64,000 nucleotides of DNA from Lachnospiraceae bacterium (GTDB lineage Bacteria; Bacillota; Clostridia; Lachnospirales; Lachnospiraceae). The stretch's first letter is position 1, and every line of letters starts with the position of its first letter. A program made the translations under genes and the position numbers. Positions 50,887 through 60,784 of this stretch are shown here, piece after piece. A model generated the notes under the pieces. It saw only the letters and a list, made by a program, of their open reading frames with translations. It was not told the DNA's origin and searched no databases. Location: positions 86,497-150,496 of the forward strand of contig QOUV01000005.1 of the NCBI GenBank assembly GCA_003862155.1. The letters are read 5' to 3'.

Positions 50887-52215
50887 ATGAAAAACATAGT
50901 CCGGAAAATACTGATCTGCATGACAAGCGCGACCCTTGGCCTGTCGCTTCTGCCATCGGCTGCCCTCGCTTCAGAGCTTCCTTCGGATACTGCTGTCACC
51001 GAACAGCCGTCAGCTCCTACCTATCAGGCATCTTCCAACGCAACGAAGCCGTCGGATAATAAAGATTCGAAGCCGAAGATTTCAGCCGCAGAGGCCAGAT
51101 ATAATTCAGCAAAGAAAGCATATAATTCCGCAAAATCAGCCAGGAGCAAGGCTAAAGCAGCACTTACCAAGGCGAATAGTTCTTTAAGTAAAGAGAAGAA
51201 AGCCGTAAAAAACAAAAAGAAATACGCTGCCCGCTATTTCGTCGATTCTCTGATCAAGGACAAGAAGTACAGATTTGACGCCCAGTACAACAGAGCCAGA
51301 AAAGATAAAGACGGCAATAAAATTTCAAAGTACTTTGGAAAGAACTCAAAAGACAAGGTTCTTCTCGCATATAACAAAACCAATTTTTCAAATACCATCA
51401 GGATGCTTAAGAAATGCAACAATCTCAGGAAATCCTAGGGTGTAAAGGCATTAAAAGTCGATCCCGAGCTTATGGTATTAAGCTCGATCAGCGCTTATAT
51501 CAGCCGGTCATACACTACAGGCCATGCATTTGTCACAGACAATAACGCTTCAATGTTTGTAGTCGGAGAAAACCTGGCCTGGGGATACAGCGATCCTTTC
51601 AAGGGGTGGTATGACGAAGAGAAAAAGGCCTACAAAAAGAACAAGGACAGATATGCTGCCGGTCATTACTTTAACATTAAAGAAAAGAGCTATACCGTTA
51701 CCGGCTTCGCAATGGCTAATCCGGATAACAGCTGGCTGGTTTCTGAGCAGAGTTTCAGCTTTGACGACGAAGGCAGCAAAAACGCCATGTCTGTCGGCGA
51801 TTTTGAAAAAGCCTACAATAAGTATTTAAAATCCGGTATCAATTCCCAGCTGAACAAGGCAAAGAAGGCTCAGGCATCAGCATCCAAAGCCTACAAGAAG
51901 GCCAGCTCCAAATACAATTCAGCACGGGATGCCCTGCTCAAGCTGAGCCAGCCGAAGCTCTCAGGCAAGGCCGGAAAGAAGTCCGTCACCCTTACCTGGA
52001 CCAAAGTCACAGGAGCCACGAACTACTGCGTCTATCGCGCCACCTCCGAAAAGGGTAAGTACAAAAAGATCGCAACTGTAAAATCCGCCAAATACGTGAA
52101 TAAGAAGCTTCGCTCCGGAAAGAAATATTTCTACAAAGTCCGCGGATATCGAAAAGTAAGCAGGAAAAATATTTACAGTAAGTACAGCACTGTAAAAAAT
52201 TTCAAAGTAAGATAG
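50887..52215 (+). pseudogene. Secreted CAP-domain protein with FN3 domain, interrupted by an in-frame TAG
   Basis: Reading straight through gives 442 codons with a single TAG at 51436-51438 (codon 184). The first part has a signal peptide (core ICMTSATLGLSLLPSAALA), a low-complexity linker and a Lys/Ala/Ser-rich helical stretch. The stop lies within the CAP/SCP domain: CNNLRKS, TAG, then GVKALKVDPELMVLSS, and VGENLAWGY later. A second helical stretch and a fibronectin type III-like domain (PKLSGKAGKKSVTLTWTKV) follow. Both sides stay in one frame and keep domain sequence, so this is a recent nonsense mutation, a read-through gene or a sequence error. The expected residue is probably Leu (TTG). 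Confidence 0.85.
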
Positions 52216-52265
52216 TCTGATATAATGGCCAGAAGTACGGCCTGCTATTAAGGAGACAAAAGCCA

Positions 52266-54305
52266 ATGGATGCAAAGAAACGAACCGAAAAAGCAACTAT
52301 GAAGAAGGCGATGCACGGTCTGAGCCGAAAGGTGATGCTTCGTGTGATTCCCGCTGTTGCGGCAGCGCTTGTCATTGTAGTATCAGTGCTCTCAGTAAAC
52401 GTCGCAAGAACTGTCGCCGGCCTGTCTTCACATGCTCTTCAGAATGAATCAGCGAAGGACGCCCTGGAGATTGAGAATCAGCTTGCCAGTATCATGGGAT
52501 CATTCAATGCCACGATCGACGGCGTTGCCAATTCTGAATTCAAGAATAAAGAGGCCGCTGCCGCAGCACTCAAGCCGTAAATGAAGCTCACACCAATGTC
52601 TACTAGTGGTGTTTACATCGGACTTGCAAACGGCATGTGGATCGACCCAAGCGGCTGGGTGCCAGATTCCGACTATGTGATCACAGACAGAGACTGGTAT
52701 AAACTCGGCATTAACTCCGACAGCTTCGTTATGGGAGAGCCTTACGTGGACGAAGACACCGGCGGCATTGTAGTCACTATCTCAAGAAAAGTCCACATGT
52801 TTGATTCCGATGGTGTTGCCGCTGTTGACTTAAAGATTGGAAAGATTGTAGACGACGTATCGAAGCTCAAGCCTATGAAAACCGGCGGCTCTGTTTTGAT
52901 CTCAAACAAGAGCGTTATTTCATATTTCCATAAAGAGGACAACGGAAAGACTATTGCCGAGGTTAATGATTCTTACCTCAATTCTTTAAAGACTTTGGCT
53001 GATCAGAATCCAAAGGGCGACAGGTTGGTAAAATCATACGACGGCAATTCGTATTCCTGCGTATTTTCAAAGATTGCCGGAACGAACTGGACTCTTATCT
53101 CTTCAGTAAATTCCAACACGGTGTACAGCGATGTTTCAAAGATGGTGACTCTTGGAGTAATTATCTGCATCGTTGCTATCATCCTGATCTCGTTACTGCT
53201 TTACTTCTTCATCAATAAGCTGATCTCCAAGCCTGTCGAGAAACTCACCAGCAATATTCTTCGTATTGCAAGCGGCGACTTTACGAAGTCAGACCGTGAA
53301 GAGGTAGAGAAGAAGGTAAACGACGAGATCGGTGCTATGAACGGCTCGATGGGCAAGTTCGTAAACGGAATGCACAAGACTCTCCTCGATATCACGGGTG
53401 AGACCGACCAGCTCGCTGACGCTGCAAGGAACAGTGCAAACGAATCCGCTGCCTTAAATGACCAGGCCGCTGAGCAGTCGAGATCTATGGATCAGATTGC
53501 CAATACTATGAATGGCATGGCTCAGGCTGTCACTGAGCTCGCTGAGAACGCCACGAACCTGGCTCAGGAAGTAGATGGTCTTACAACTCAGGGTAATACG
53601 ACAAGCGATACTGTTCAGAAGCTTCAGAGCAAGGCTCAGGAAGGCCAGTCCGCCATGGCAAATGTTGAGACCGAGATCTCTTCTCTCTCCCAGGCCATGA
53701 CTGAGATGAACGATGCCGTTGAAGCAGTCGGTAAGAGTGCCGAGCAGATCACATCTATCATCGAGATGATCAATTCGATCTCATCTCAGACGAACCTCCT
53801 GTCTCTTAACGCTTCCATCGAGGCCGCCAGAGCTGGTGAAGCAGGAAAGGGCTTTGCTGTCGTTGCTTCTGAGATTGGTCAGCTCGCTAATGATTCAGCC
53901 GATGCCACCAAGCAGATTTCAAATATCATCGATGAAGTCACTGTAAACATCACCGCTCTCGCCAAAAAGGCCCAGGAGAACATGACCAATATCAAGAACG
54001 GTTCCGAGGCCGTAAGCAATACCGGCGAGACATTCAGAGAGATATTCAAGACTCTCGATGAGACAAGCGAGACCGCCAATGATATGATCGCCCGCGTCAA
54101 CAAAGTAAACGACATCGCCTCCTCCGTAGCCGCCATTGCCGAAGAGCAGAGCGCAAGCACCGAGGAAGTTACAGCCACAGTTGACAACCTGACAGCAACC
54201 GCTCAAAACGTAGCCGAATCATCGAAGAAGGTAAACGCAAGCGCCGAGACAGTCAACAAGTCAGCCGAGAGCATCGAAAACTACATCACCAAATTCAAGC
54301 TATAA
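52266..54305 (+). pseudogene. Methyl-accepting chemotaxis protein, interrupted by an in-frame TAA
   Basis: Read through, the frame has 679 codons with one TAA at 52578-52580 (codon 105), between AAAAALKP and [15 protein letters not shown]. The first segment has the N-terminal membrane helix and the start of a Cache-type sensor. After the stop come the rest of the sensor ([16 protein letters not shown]), a second helix ([19 protein letters not shown]), a HAMP domain and a full MCP signalling domain with the hairpin [33 protein letters not shown]. The stop is directly followed by ATG (TAAATG), so the C-terminal 574 residues could be reinitiated. AAGGAG precedes the first ATG. The expected residue is probably Leu (TTA). 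Confidence 0.85.
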
Positions 54306-54310
54306 TATTG

Positions 54311-54371
54311 TGGGACCCCTCATTCTCTTCGTCCCATTTTTGGGACAAAAAGAACCGTCCCTTCTGTCCCA
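54311..54371. repeat. REP-like repeat, copy 5 (one good arm, one decayed)
   Basis: The right arm, TGGGACAAAAAGAACC followed by GTCCCTTCTGTCCCA, is intact. The left arm has decayed to TGGGACCCCTCATTCTC and TTCGTCCCA. It lies between the converging chemoreceptor and oxidoreductase genes, one base from the latter's stop codon and five from the former's. Confidence 0.85.
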
Positions 54372-54372
54372 C

Positions 54373-55506
54373 TTACATCTCGACCCAGGTTGATCCGCTG
54401 TCCGCACTCTTTACTGCGGCGTTAATAAATCTGATACCCTCAAGGCCGTCTTCGCCTGTCGGGAAATCGAGGTCGGCTGCTGTCGGCTTCTCACCGTTCT
54501 TTTTCTTGATAAGAGTTGTGATAATATTGCGGTAATGATTTGCAAATGCAATCGTCAGGCCTTCAGGATGACCTACCGGCAGACGGCTTAAATTTGCAGA
54601 TTTCTCAGTCAGATATTCGGCACCGCGGGAAATAATCTGGATTGGTGCGTCGACCGGAGTGTACTTGAGATAATCAGGAGTCTGCTGATGCCACTCGAGA
54701 GCACCTTTATCACCAAAAATCCTGACCGTAAATCCATTCAGATATCCGGCAGCCACTTTTGAAGCCCAGTAAGTGCCATGTGCGCCATTATCGAATTCGA
54801 GAAGCATGTTGTCGTTTATATCAAGCTTATGACCGAATTTATCAGAGATAGCGCAGATTTTTTTAATATGAAGTCCTGTCACATACCTTACGAAGTATTC
54901 AATATGCGTGCCTATATCACCAAAAACATGTGAGATGCCGGCCTGTTTTGGGTCCTCTCTCCAGATGCTTCCATCCGTCGCGCCAATCTGGTCGAGCATA
55001 GAATCCTGAAGATATTCAGCATCTACATTGATAACTTTTCCGATCTTCCCTTCCTCGATCATTTCCTTCATAACCTTGACGACAGCATAACCCGGATATG
55101 TGTATGTGACTGCAAATACAAGGTCTTTTTCTTTAGCGAGCTTTATCAGCTCCTCAGCCTGATCAACTTCAAAGCAAAGTGGCTTCTCGCATACCACATT
55201 TATCCCATTTAATAAAAATTCCCTGGCAATCTCGAAGTGAGTGAAGTTTGGAGTCGTAATTGAGACAAAGTCGATTCCATCCTTGCGGGCGGCCTCTTTT
55301 TCAGCCATCTCCCTGTAATCGCCATAAACCCTGTCCGGCTCAACATTGTAGTAATCTCCAACAGCCTTGTTTGTATCACCGTTTCTGCTGAAGCATCCAG
55401 CCACAAGCTCAGCGCGCTCATCAAAATTGATAGCGTTCTTGTGCTTTCTTCCAATCGAAGATTCAGTCGAACCGCCGATCAAACCATATTTAATTTTCCT
55501 GTTCAT
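54373..55506 (-). CDS. Gfo/Idh/MocA family oxidoreductase
   Basis: The 377-residue protein has an N-terminal NAD(P)-binding domain (KYGLIGGSTESSIGRKHKNAI, SITTPNFTHFE), the catalytic-site motif VVCEKPLCF with the conserved Lys, and GDIGTHIEYFVRYVTG with the conserved Asp and His. Family members oxidise or reduce sugars and inositols. The diverging GPH symporter supports a sugar or glycoside substrate, but which one is unknown. GGAGG precedes the ATG. Its stop codon nearly touches a REP repeat. Confidence 0.92.
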   Translation of the reverse strand: MNRKIKYGLIGGSTESSIGRKHKNAINFDERAELVAGCFSRNGDTNKAVGDYYNVEPDRVYGDYREMAEKEAARKDGIDFVSITTPNFTHFEIAREFLLNGINVVCEKPLCFEVDQAEELIKLAKEKDLVFAVTYTYPGYAVVKVMKEMIEEGKIGKVINVDAEYLQDSMLDQIGATDGSIWREDPKQAGISHVFGDIGTHIEYFVRYVTGLHIKKICAISDKFGHKLDINDNMLLEFDNGAHGTYWASKVAAGYLNGFTVRIFGDKGALEWHQQTPDYLKYTPVDAPIQIISRGAEYLTEKSANLSRLPVGHPEGLTIAFANHYRNIITTLIKKKNGEKPTAADLDFPTGEDGLEGIRFINAAVKSADSGSTWVEM

Positions 55507-55526
55507 ATATAACCTCCGTTCAAATT

Positions 55527-55608
55527 TGGGACACCGGGGACGGTTCTTTTTGTCCCAAAATCTGACAATTCTGATTTTGGGACAAAAAGAACCGTCCCTT
55601 CTGTCCCA
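55527..55608. repeat. REP-like repeat, copy 6 (full palindrome)
   Basis: Two inverted arms surround a centre with AAAATCTGA and its near complement. The repeat is in the divergent gap between the oxidoreductase and symporter genes, 21 bases before the oxidoreductase start, so here it is not next to a stop codon. Confidence 0.93.
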
Positions 55609-55707
55609 TTATATACCAATTTTCAGGAGAATTGTTAAAGTCTCGTAAAATAAGTGCCAGGCTGGGTGATTAATGATATAATTGTACCACATGGAGGGTT
55701 TTATTTT

Positions 55708-57189
55708 ATGCAATCAGGGAAACACAAGGCGGGGTTAGGCTCGCAGATGGCGTATGGCACATGCGAATTTTTCAATGGCGGAGCCTTTGTAATCATCAAT
55801 GCTTTTTTTACGGTCTTTTTGATAAAGGCCATAAAAATGAACCCGGCTCTGGCGGGAACCGTTCCGCTTATAGGGCATATCTGGGACGCAGTGACTGACC
55901 CTATGATGGGAAATATCACTGACCGGACGACTTCGAAAATGGGCGCCAAGCGATTTTATATGTTGATAGGAGCGGTTGCCACCGGTATTACATTTGCCAC
56001 GCTCTGGGTGCCATTTCACGCAAACGGTTCAGTTACGATGTTCATTTTTTATGTCATCATGTACTGCCTGTTTTCGACAGGTTCTACGATCCTTATGGTT
56101 CCATACAACGGACTTCTGCCCGATATGATCGATGACTATGCGACACGTTCCAAATTTTCAAATGTCCGCATGATCTGGTCGACGCTCGGTTCGATGGTCT
56201 GCGGAGTCGTGCCGACAATTCTCATTACAGATACGAGAAATAAAACAGTATATCTCCAGTGCGGAATCATTTTCGGCCTGTTCTTCCTTATCACAAGTCT
56301 TATCACGGTAGCCGGGACCTGGGAGAAGCTTCATCCCGCAACGAAATCAAAATTATCCGACAGCTTCAATCACGGCGGCAGCGCCTTCAGAAGCCGTTCG
56401 TTCCGCTTGTTCATCGGTATCTACCTGACAGGACAGTGCGCCACGGATTTCGTATCCGGAATGGCAGTTTACTATGTAGACGATGTGATAAACGGCTACA
56501 AGAACCACTATGTGACTTATCTGATGGCTGCGATGATCATTGCGCAGCTGATAGGAATGCTGATCTGGGGACCAGTAATGGCGAAGACTTCGAAGCGCAC
56601 GACGATCCTTATCGGCGCGCCGATCCGTATCGCAAGCACCCTGCTTCTGATTCCATTTTCACACGAGGGTGCAAGCATCGTTCCAATCCTTATCCTCGCA
56701 ATGGGCATAGGAATCGGAAATGCGGCAACGCTTACAAGTATTTTTGCGATCATGGCAGATATGCCGGATGTCGACGAGCTGATCACATCCGTTCATCGCC
56801 CGGGCGTTGTCTCTGGAATTTCGACCTTCGCCAGAAAGATCTCTTCAGGGCTCTCTTCATGGCTTATTGGAATTCTTCTCGCCGCAGTCGGATACAGTGA
56901 AAAAATTGCAAACGCAGGCGACAGGCAGTCACTTTTCACACAGAGAGGCATCGCTGGAATCTATATTTTCATGCCGATAATCCTCTGCATACTGTTGCTC
57001 GTCTTCGCTTACCGTTTCCCAATGACCGGAAGGGAATTCAATGTCATTAAAAAAGAAATCAGCAGGCGCAAAGGCGAGGACTCGTCCACCGCAACCCCTG
57101 AAGAAATCAAGATCTGTGAGAAAGTCACTGGTATCAGGTATGATAAGCTCTGGGACCCAGCCAATCAGTGGGTCGGGAATCATCATTAA
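55708..57189 (+). CDS. GPH-family (MelB-like) sugar:cation symporter
   Basis: The protein of about 493 residues has 12 membrane helices and the glycoside-pentoside-hexuronide symporter signatures: GHIWDAVTDPMMGNITDRTTSKMGAKRFYM, with the cation-binding Asp residues, and MVPYNGLLPDMIDDYATRSKFSNVRM. It imports a glycoside or uronide with Na+ or H+. GGAGGG lies before the ATG at 55708, preferred over the frame start at 55654. It diverges from a Gfo/Idh oxidoreductase that may act on the imported sugar. Confidence 0.9.
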   Translation: MQSGKHKAGLGSQMAYGTCEFFNGGAFVIINAFFTVFLIKAIKMNPALAGTVPLIGHIWDAVTDPMMGNITDRTTSKMGAKRFYMLIGAVATGITFATLWVPFHANGSVTMFIFYVIMYCLFSTGSTILMVPYNGLLPDMIDDYATRSKFSNVRMIWSTLGSMVCGVVPTILITDTRNKTVYLQCGIIFGLFFLITSLITVAGTWEKLHPATKSKLSDSFNHGGSAFRSRSFRLFIGIYLTGQCATDFVSGMAVYYVDDVINGYKNHYVTYLMAAMIIAQLIGMLIWGPVMAKTSKRTTILIGAPIRIASTLLLIPFSHEGASIVPILILAMGIGIGNAATLTSIFAIMADMPDVDELITSVHRPGVVSGISTFARKISSGLSSWLIGILLAAVGYSEKIANAGDRQSLFTQRGIAGIYIFMPIILCILLLVFAYRFPMTGREFNVIKKEISRRKGEDSSTATPEEIKICEKVTGIRYDKLWDPANQWVGNHH

Positions 57190-57202
57190 ACAGAATAAAA
57201 AA

Positions 57203-57228
57203 GCAGGCACGTAAGTGCCTGTTTTTTT
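57203..57228. terminator. Bidirectional terminator
   Basis: CAGGCAC pairs with GTGCCTG around GTAA. The plus strand ends in seven T residues, and the minus strand has a matching run of six. It separates the symporter from the convergent TMEM175-like gene. Confidence 0.9.
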
Positions 57229-57262
57229 ACATCACAACTAATTCCATAATAAAACTCCAAAT

Positions 57263-57865
57263 TCAGTCATTTTTCTTAGCCTTCACTCTGATTGAAATTC
57301 TCCCACCGATCATGTAGATGGCTGCGACAAGAATTGCGATTTCCGTAAGCTGTGGAAGTATCAGAAGTCCGGCAACAAGACCGATTACTTTGATCAGGAT
57401 ATCTACCTTCAGATTTTTTTCAGCCATGGCAATATATCCGCAGGCTCCAGTGCCGGCATTATCCTTGTTCAGACTGACATAAAGGCCATAGAGATTGAGC
57501 GTTGTGACAATGACGATCACGCCATATATGAACTGGATCGTGCGCTCTGCATTCCATTTGAAAAGAAGGCTCGTCATATACGGCATAAACGATGCCCAGA
57601 ATAGAAGCAAGAGGCTGATCCAGACAGTCCTCTGTGAGACGCGCTCGATCCTGTCCCAGGCGATATGCAGCGCAGTCCACATGCTTCCGAGCCAGAAAAA
57701 GCTGATAGCATAGGCGGCGTATGCCGGGAGCAATTTTGCAAAAGCTGCAAAAGTCGGTTCGTCAGGCTTGCCGAGCTCGAGGACCAGTATCGTCATGATA
57801 ATGGCGAGAATTGCGTCCATAAAGGCGCCGAGCCTGTCTTTATTGAAAAATAATTTCTTATCCAT
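57263..57865 (-). CDS. TMEM175-like (DUF1211) potassium channel family protein
   Basis: The 200-residue protein has about six membrane helices. It opens KDRLGAFMDAILAIIMTILVLEL, which matches the RxxxFSDAVxAIxxT signature of the TMEM175/DUF1211 family except that the FSD serine is Met here (FMD). Bacterial members form tetrameric K+ channels. AGAGGTG precedes the ATG at 57865. It is 12 bases downstream of the MATE gene on the same strand, so the two may be co-transcribed. Confidence 0.88.
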   Translation of the reverse strand: MDKKLFFNKDRLGAFMDAILAIIMTILVLELGKPDEPTFAAFAKLLPAYAAYAISFFWLGSMWTALHIAWDRIERVSQRTVWISLLLLFWASFMPYMTSLLFKWNAERTIQFIYGVIVIVTTLNLYGLYVSLNKDNAGTGACGYIAMAEKNLKVDILIKVIGLVAGLLILPQLTEIAILVAAIYMIGGRISIRVKAKKND

Positions 57866-57877
57866 GATCTACACCTC

Positions 57878-59221
57878 TCATTCTTTTTTGCCGAGCTTTT
57901 TCCATTTTACAATGAAGTAAATAATCTCAAGCACGCAGGTCGTCATCCAGCCGACCGGATAGCCGAAGCCGACGAGCTGAGCCGTGTTTGAAATATAATG
58001 TGTCAAAACGAAGAGGTAAATCTGGCGGATCGCGACGAAGCCAATAAGCATAATGGCCATTGGTCCGATCGAATCTCCTCTTCCACGGAGTGCGGCGGCA
58101 AGGACATGGTTTACGGCGTTAAACATCAGAAAGAAACAGTTCGTCCTGGTAAACATTGTCCCCATCGCGATAACTTTTGCATCATTTGTAAAGAGGTTCA
58201 TAGCGGCCGGCGCAAAAATCCAGATCACGACGCCGATGATCCCAGAAATCGTGACAGAAGTGACAACAGAATCCACAGTTCCCCTGTTGACACGTTTTTC
58301 ATTTCGCGCACCTGCATTCTGCCCGACAAAAGTCGTCGCAGCCATTGCCATACTCTGTATCGGCAGGAAAATAAACGAGTCGATCTTGTTGTAGCTGCCC
58401 CAGCTGGCCATGCAGATTGAGCCAAAATGATTGATGTAGCCCTGCACAAAAATATTTGAAACCGCGGTGATAACCGACTGGATACCATTCGGCAGGCCAA
58501 TGCTCATAATCCGCCCGAACGTATTGCGTTCGATCTGCATATCTCTCCATTTGAACTTGTAGATCGCATCCGTGTGGATCAGAAGGTACATTATCATGAC
58601 CGCAGAGATTGCCTCCGAAATGATCGTGGCATATGCGACTCCGGCGATTCCCTTATGGAAAACAAGTACGAACAGCAGGTCTCCGAAAATATTTAAAATG
58701 CTTGTAAATATCAAAAAGAGCAGCGGCCTTTTTGCGTCACCAACTGCGCGCAGAATTCCGCTTCCGATATTGTAGAGGAGCAGTCCGGACACACCTGCGA
58801 AATAGATAACGAGATATGTGTGTGCTTCACCAAAAACATCTTTCGGCGTCGCCATAAGATTCAGCAGAAAGTCAGTGCCAAAAATCCCAAAGAACGTGAA
58901 AAGTGCGCACAGCACAAAGGTAGTCGTAATCGTAGTTTCGACAGCGGTGTGCAGGCGCTTTTTATCTTCCGCACCAAAAGCATTGCTGATAACTACAGTG
59001 GCACCTACTGAAAATCCATTGAGAAAAAATACTGCGATATTTACGATCATCGTAGTCGCACTGATGGCAGCAAGCGCCTGCGTACCGACAAAATTTCCGA
59101 CGACGATCGAGTCGACAGTATTGTAGAGCATCTCAAAAATATTTCCAAGCATAAGGGGAAGCGCGAACGCGAGAATATGCTTCTCGATCGGCCCCTTAGT
59201 CATGTCCCTGGTCTTTTGCAT
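57878..59221 (-). CDS. MATE-family efflux transporter
   Basis: The 447-residue protein has 12 membrane helices and MATE family features: TKGPIEKHILAFALPLMLGNIFEMLYNTVDSIVVGNFVGTQALAAIS, the NAFGAEDKKRLH loop and FVGQNAGARNEKRVNRG. It exports drugs or metabolites using Na+ or H+. The frame continues upstream into a REP repeat (MGQKEPS), but the real start is the ATG at 59221, with AAAGGA about seven bases before it. The segment carrying this ribosome site is duplicated together with the REP arm just upstream. Confidence 0.92.
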   Translation of the reverse strand: MQKTRDMTKGPIEKHILAFALPLMLGNIFEMLYNTVDSIVVGNFVGTQALAAISATTMIVNIAVFFLNGFSVGATVVISNAFGAEDKKRLHTAVETTITTTFVLCALFTFFGIFGTDFLLNLMATPKDVFGEAHTYLVIYFAGVSGLLLYNIGSGILRAVGDAKRPLLFLIFTSILNIFGDLLFVLVFHKGIAGVAYATIISEAISAVMIMYLLIHTDAIYKFKWRDMQIERNTFGRIMSIGLPNGIQSVITAVSNIFVQGYINHFGSICMASWGSYNKIDSFIFLPIQSMAMAATTFVGQNAGARNEKRVNRGTVDSVVTSVTISGIIGVVIWIFAPAAMNLFTNDAKVIAMGTMFTRTNCFFLMFNAVNHVLAAALRGRGDSIGPMAIMLIGFVAIRQIYLFVLTHYISNTAQLVGFGYPVGWMTTCVLEIIYFIVKWKKLGKKE

Positions 59222-59235
59222 TCTAAATTCCTTTC

Positions 59236-59313
59236 GGGACAAGGGGGACGGTTCTTTTTGTCCCACTTGATTCTAAATTTCTTTCGGGACAAGGGGACGG
59301 TTCTTTTTGTCCC
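59236..59313. repeat. REP-like repeat, copy 7 (two arms in direct tandem)
   Basis: Two arms in the same orientation (59236-59265 and 59286-59313) are 50 bases apart. Each is joined to TTCTAAATT and CTTTC, which in the first copy is the ribosome site and start of the MATE gene read in reverse. A 50-base unit carrying the gene start was therefore duplicated, unlike the inverted arrangement elsewhere. Confidence 0.85.
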
Positions 59314-59329
59314 TACTGACATATATATG

Positions 59330-59531
59330 AGAAGCAGCGCCACAGATGACCGGGCTCGCGGCCTTAGGATTTTTCGTCGTGAACGTGCGCGCTAGCTGCG
59401 GCGCGGTTGTCCACCCACCTGAACCATAAACATATGTAAACCATACATTGGCCAGAGCGCCGCAATTAGGCGCGCGCACGCGAACAGAAAAATCCTACTG
59501 AGCGGGCCCGACCATCTGTGGCACTGCTTCT
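59330..59531. ncRNA. Structured hairpin element, copy 2 (candidate novel RNA)
   Basis: The 202 bases fold into one long hairpin: AGAAGCAG/CTGCTTCT, CCACAGATG/CATCTGTGG, TAGGATTTTTC (59365-59375) with GAAAAATCCTA (59487-59497), GTGCGCGC/GCGCGCAC, TGCGGCGC/GCGCCGCA and TGTCCA/TGGCCA. The 35-base apical loop aligns without gaps to copy 1 at 7497-7692 and agrees at about 28 positions. GCTAGC, ATTAGGCGCGCGC and TACTGAG are shared too. Stem sequences differ from copy 1 but stay paired. It lies between two REP repeats and fills most of the 300-base gap between the MATE and oxidoreductase genes. Confidence 0.72.
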
Positions 59532-59537
59532 GACAAG

Positions 59538-59568
59538 TGGGACAAAAAGAACCGTCCCTAATGTCCCA
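59538..59568. repeat. REP-like repeat, copy 8 (single arm)
   Basis: Read on the minus strand, the arm begins at the base after the TAA stop (59569-59571) of the iron-sulfur oxidoreductase gene. Confidence 0.9.
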
Positions 59569-60783
59569 TTAGCAGATTTCGATCTTGATTGCACAGTCCG
59601 AGAGCGGATATGTCGAGCAGGCGTGATAATAGCCGAATTTCTTGTCGGCGTAGCGTCGCCCATCTCCGACTGACGGTACGAAAACGTCGCCTTTCAACAG
59701 CTTGCAGCGGCAGAATCCGCAGGCTCCGCTTCTGCAGCGGGTCGGGTTCGGGATGCCGGCGCGCTCCATTGCGACAGCTAACGGCTCGAGACTTGAGGCT
59801 TCGATCTCTGTCTCCTCGAGTCCGCGCATTACTTTAAGCTTGTAAACTGCCGGATCGCGCTTAGGATAGTCAGGATCCTTCGTGATGTCACGAGGAGCTC
59901 CGAAAACTTCCATACGGATGCGGCGCTTTGGAACATTGAGCTTTTCGAGCTCACCATTCACGAAATTGTACATCGGAAGTGGTCCGCAGACGAAGTATGT
60001 CGTGTTGCCATCCGCTGGATCACCTTCTGAATATTTGCGGATCAGATCAGCGTTCAAAAATCCCTTTTCGCCAGGGTAGTCAGGCTCCCCTGAAATTACG
60101 TTTACAAAACGTACCCGCGGGCTCTGGATTGCTGAAAGCTGTTTTTCAAGGATGATATCCTTTGTAGAGACCGAGCCATAGAGGATAGTAAGATCACAAT
60201 CCATCGTTCCGTGAGCAATTTCCTGCGCCATTGAATAAAATGGCGTGATGCCGGAACCACCGGCCAGCGCTACGACCTTTTTTGCGTCGCGGAGCGGCTC
60301 ATAGTAAAACTGCCCCAATGGCAGATGGAATGTAAAAGTGCTGCCCTCTTTGCAGTTGGCGTACATCCAGCTCGATACAAATCCAACGCCCGGCTTTCCG
60401 TTTCGAATAGTCAGCTCAAAAAATGACTTGTCGCCCTGTCTGGCCTGGAATGGCGCAGAACTGATGGAAAAAGGCCTAGTAGTCTTTGTCACTTTTCCAT
60501 CCTCACCAGGGATTTCAAGCTCTACAGAAGCGTACTGCCCTGCCATAAACGGAGGCAGCACGTCTCCGTCCGTCGGAACAAAAGTAAATTTACGCGCAGT
60601 CGGACTGACATCCTCGACCTTCGCACATTTTACATGAGTTACCTTAGGATGCACTTCCTGTGCGACTTCGCGGATATGATCCTTGTAAATATTTTCCGGA
60701 TTGCCTGACTCGATCAGCTGATGTCTGGCTTTCGTAACTCGTGAGGCACCGGTTACATCTTTAAAAAATCCATTAACCTTCAT
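59569..60783 (-). CDS. Flavin reductase with C-terminal [2Fe-2S] domain
   Basis: The 404-residue protein has an FAD-binding barrel at about 55-165 (TRPFSISSAPF), an NAD(P)-binding domain at about 165-300 (VVALAGGSGITPFYSMAQEI, YFVCGPLPMYNFV) and a plant-type ferredoxin domain at about 320-404 with CRSGACGFCRCKL and a distant Cys (the CxxxxCxxC-C set). It resembles ferredoxin/flavodoxin reductases and phenol-hydroxylase reductases that pass electrons from NAD(P)H to an oxygenase or reductase. It starts one base after the CrtI-like gene's stop, so that flavoprotein is the likely partner. Confidence 0.9.
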   Translation of the reverse strand: MKVNGFFKDVTGASRVTKARHQLIESGNPENIYKDHIREVAQEVHPKVTHVKCAKVEDVSPTARKFTFVPTDGDVLPPFMAGQYASVELEIPGEDGKVTKTTRPFSISSAPFQARQGDKSFFELTIRNGKPGVGFVSSWMYANCKEGSTFTFHLPLGQFYYEPLRDAKKVVALAGGSGITPFYSMAQEIAHGTMDCDLTILYGSVSTKDIILEKQLSAIQSPRVRFVNVISGEPDYPGEKGFLNADLIRKYSEGDPADGNTTYFVCGPLPMYNFVNGELEKLNVPKRRIRMEVFGAPRDITKDPDYPKRDPAVYKLKVMRGLEETEIEASSLEPLAVAMERAGIPNPTRCRSGACGFCRCKLLKGDVFVPSVGDGRRYADKKFGYYHACSTYPLSDCAIKIEIC

Positions 60784-60784
60784 C

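Noticed and set aside
59222..59266. An upstream start for the MATE protein beginning MGQKEPS
   Set aside because: These residues are translated from the REP repeat; the ATG at 59221 has the proper ribosome site.
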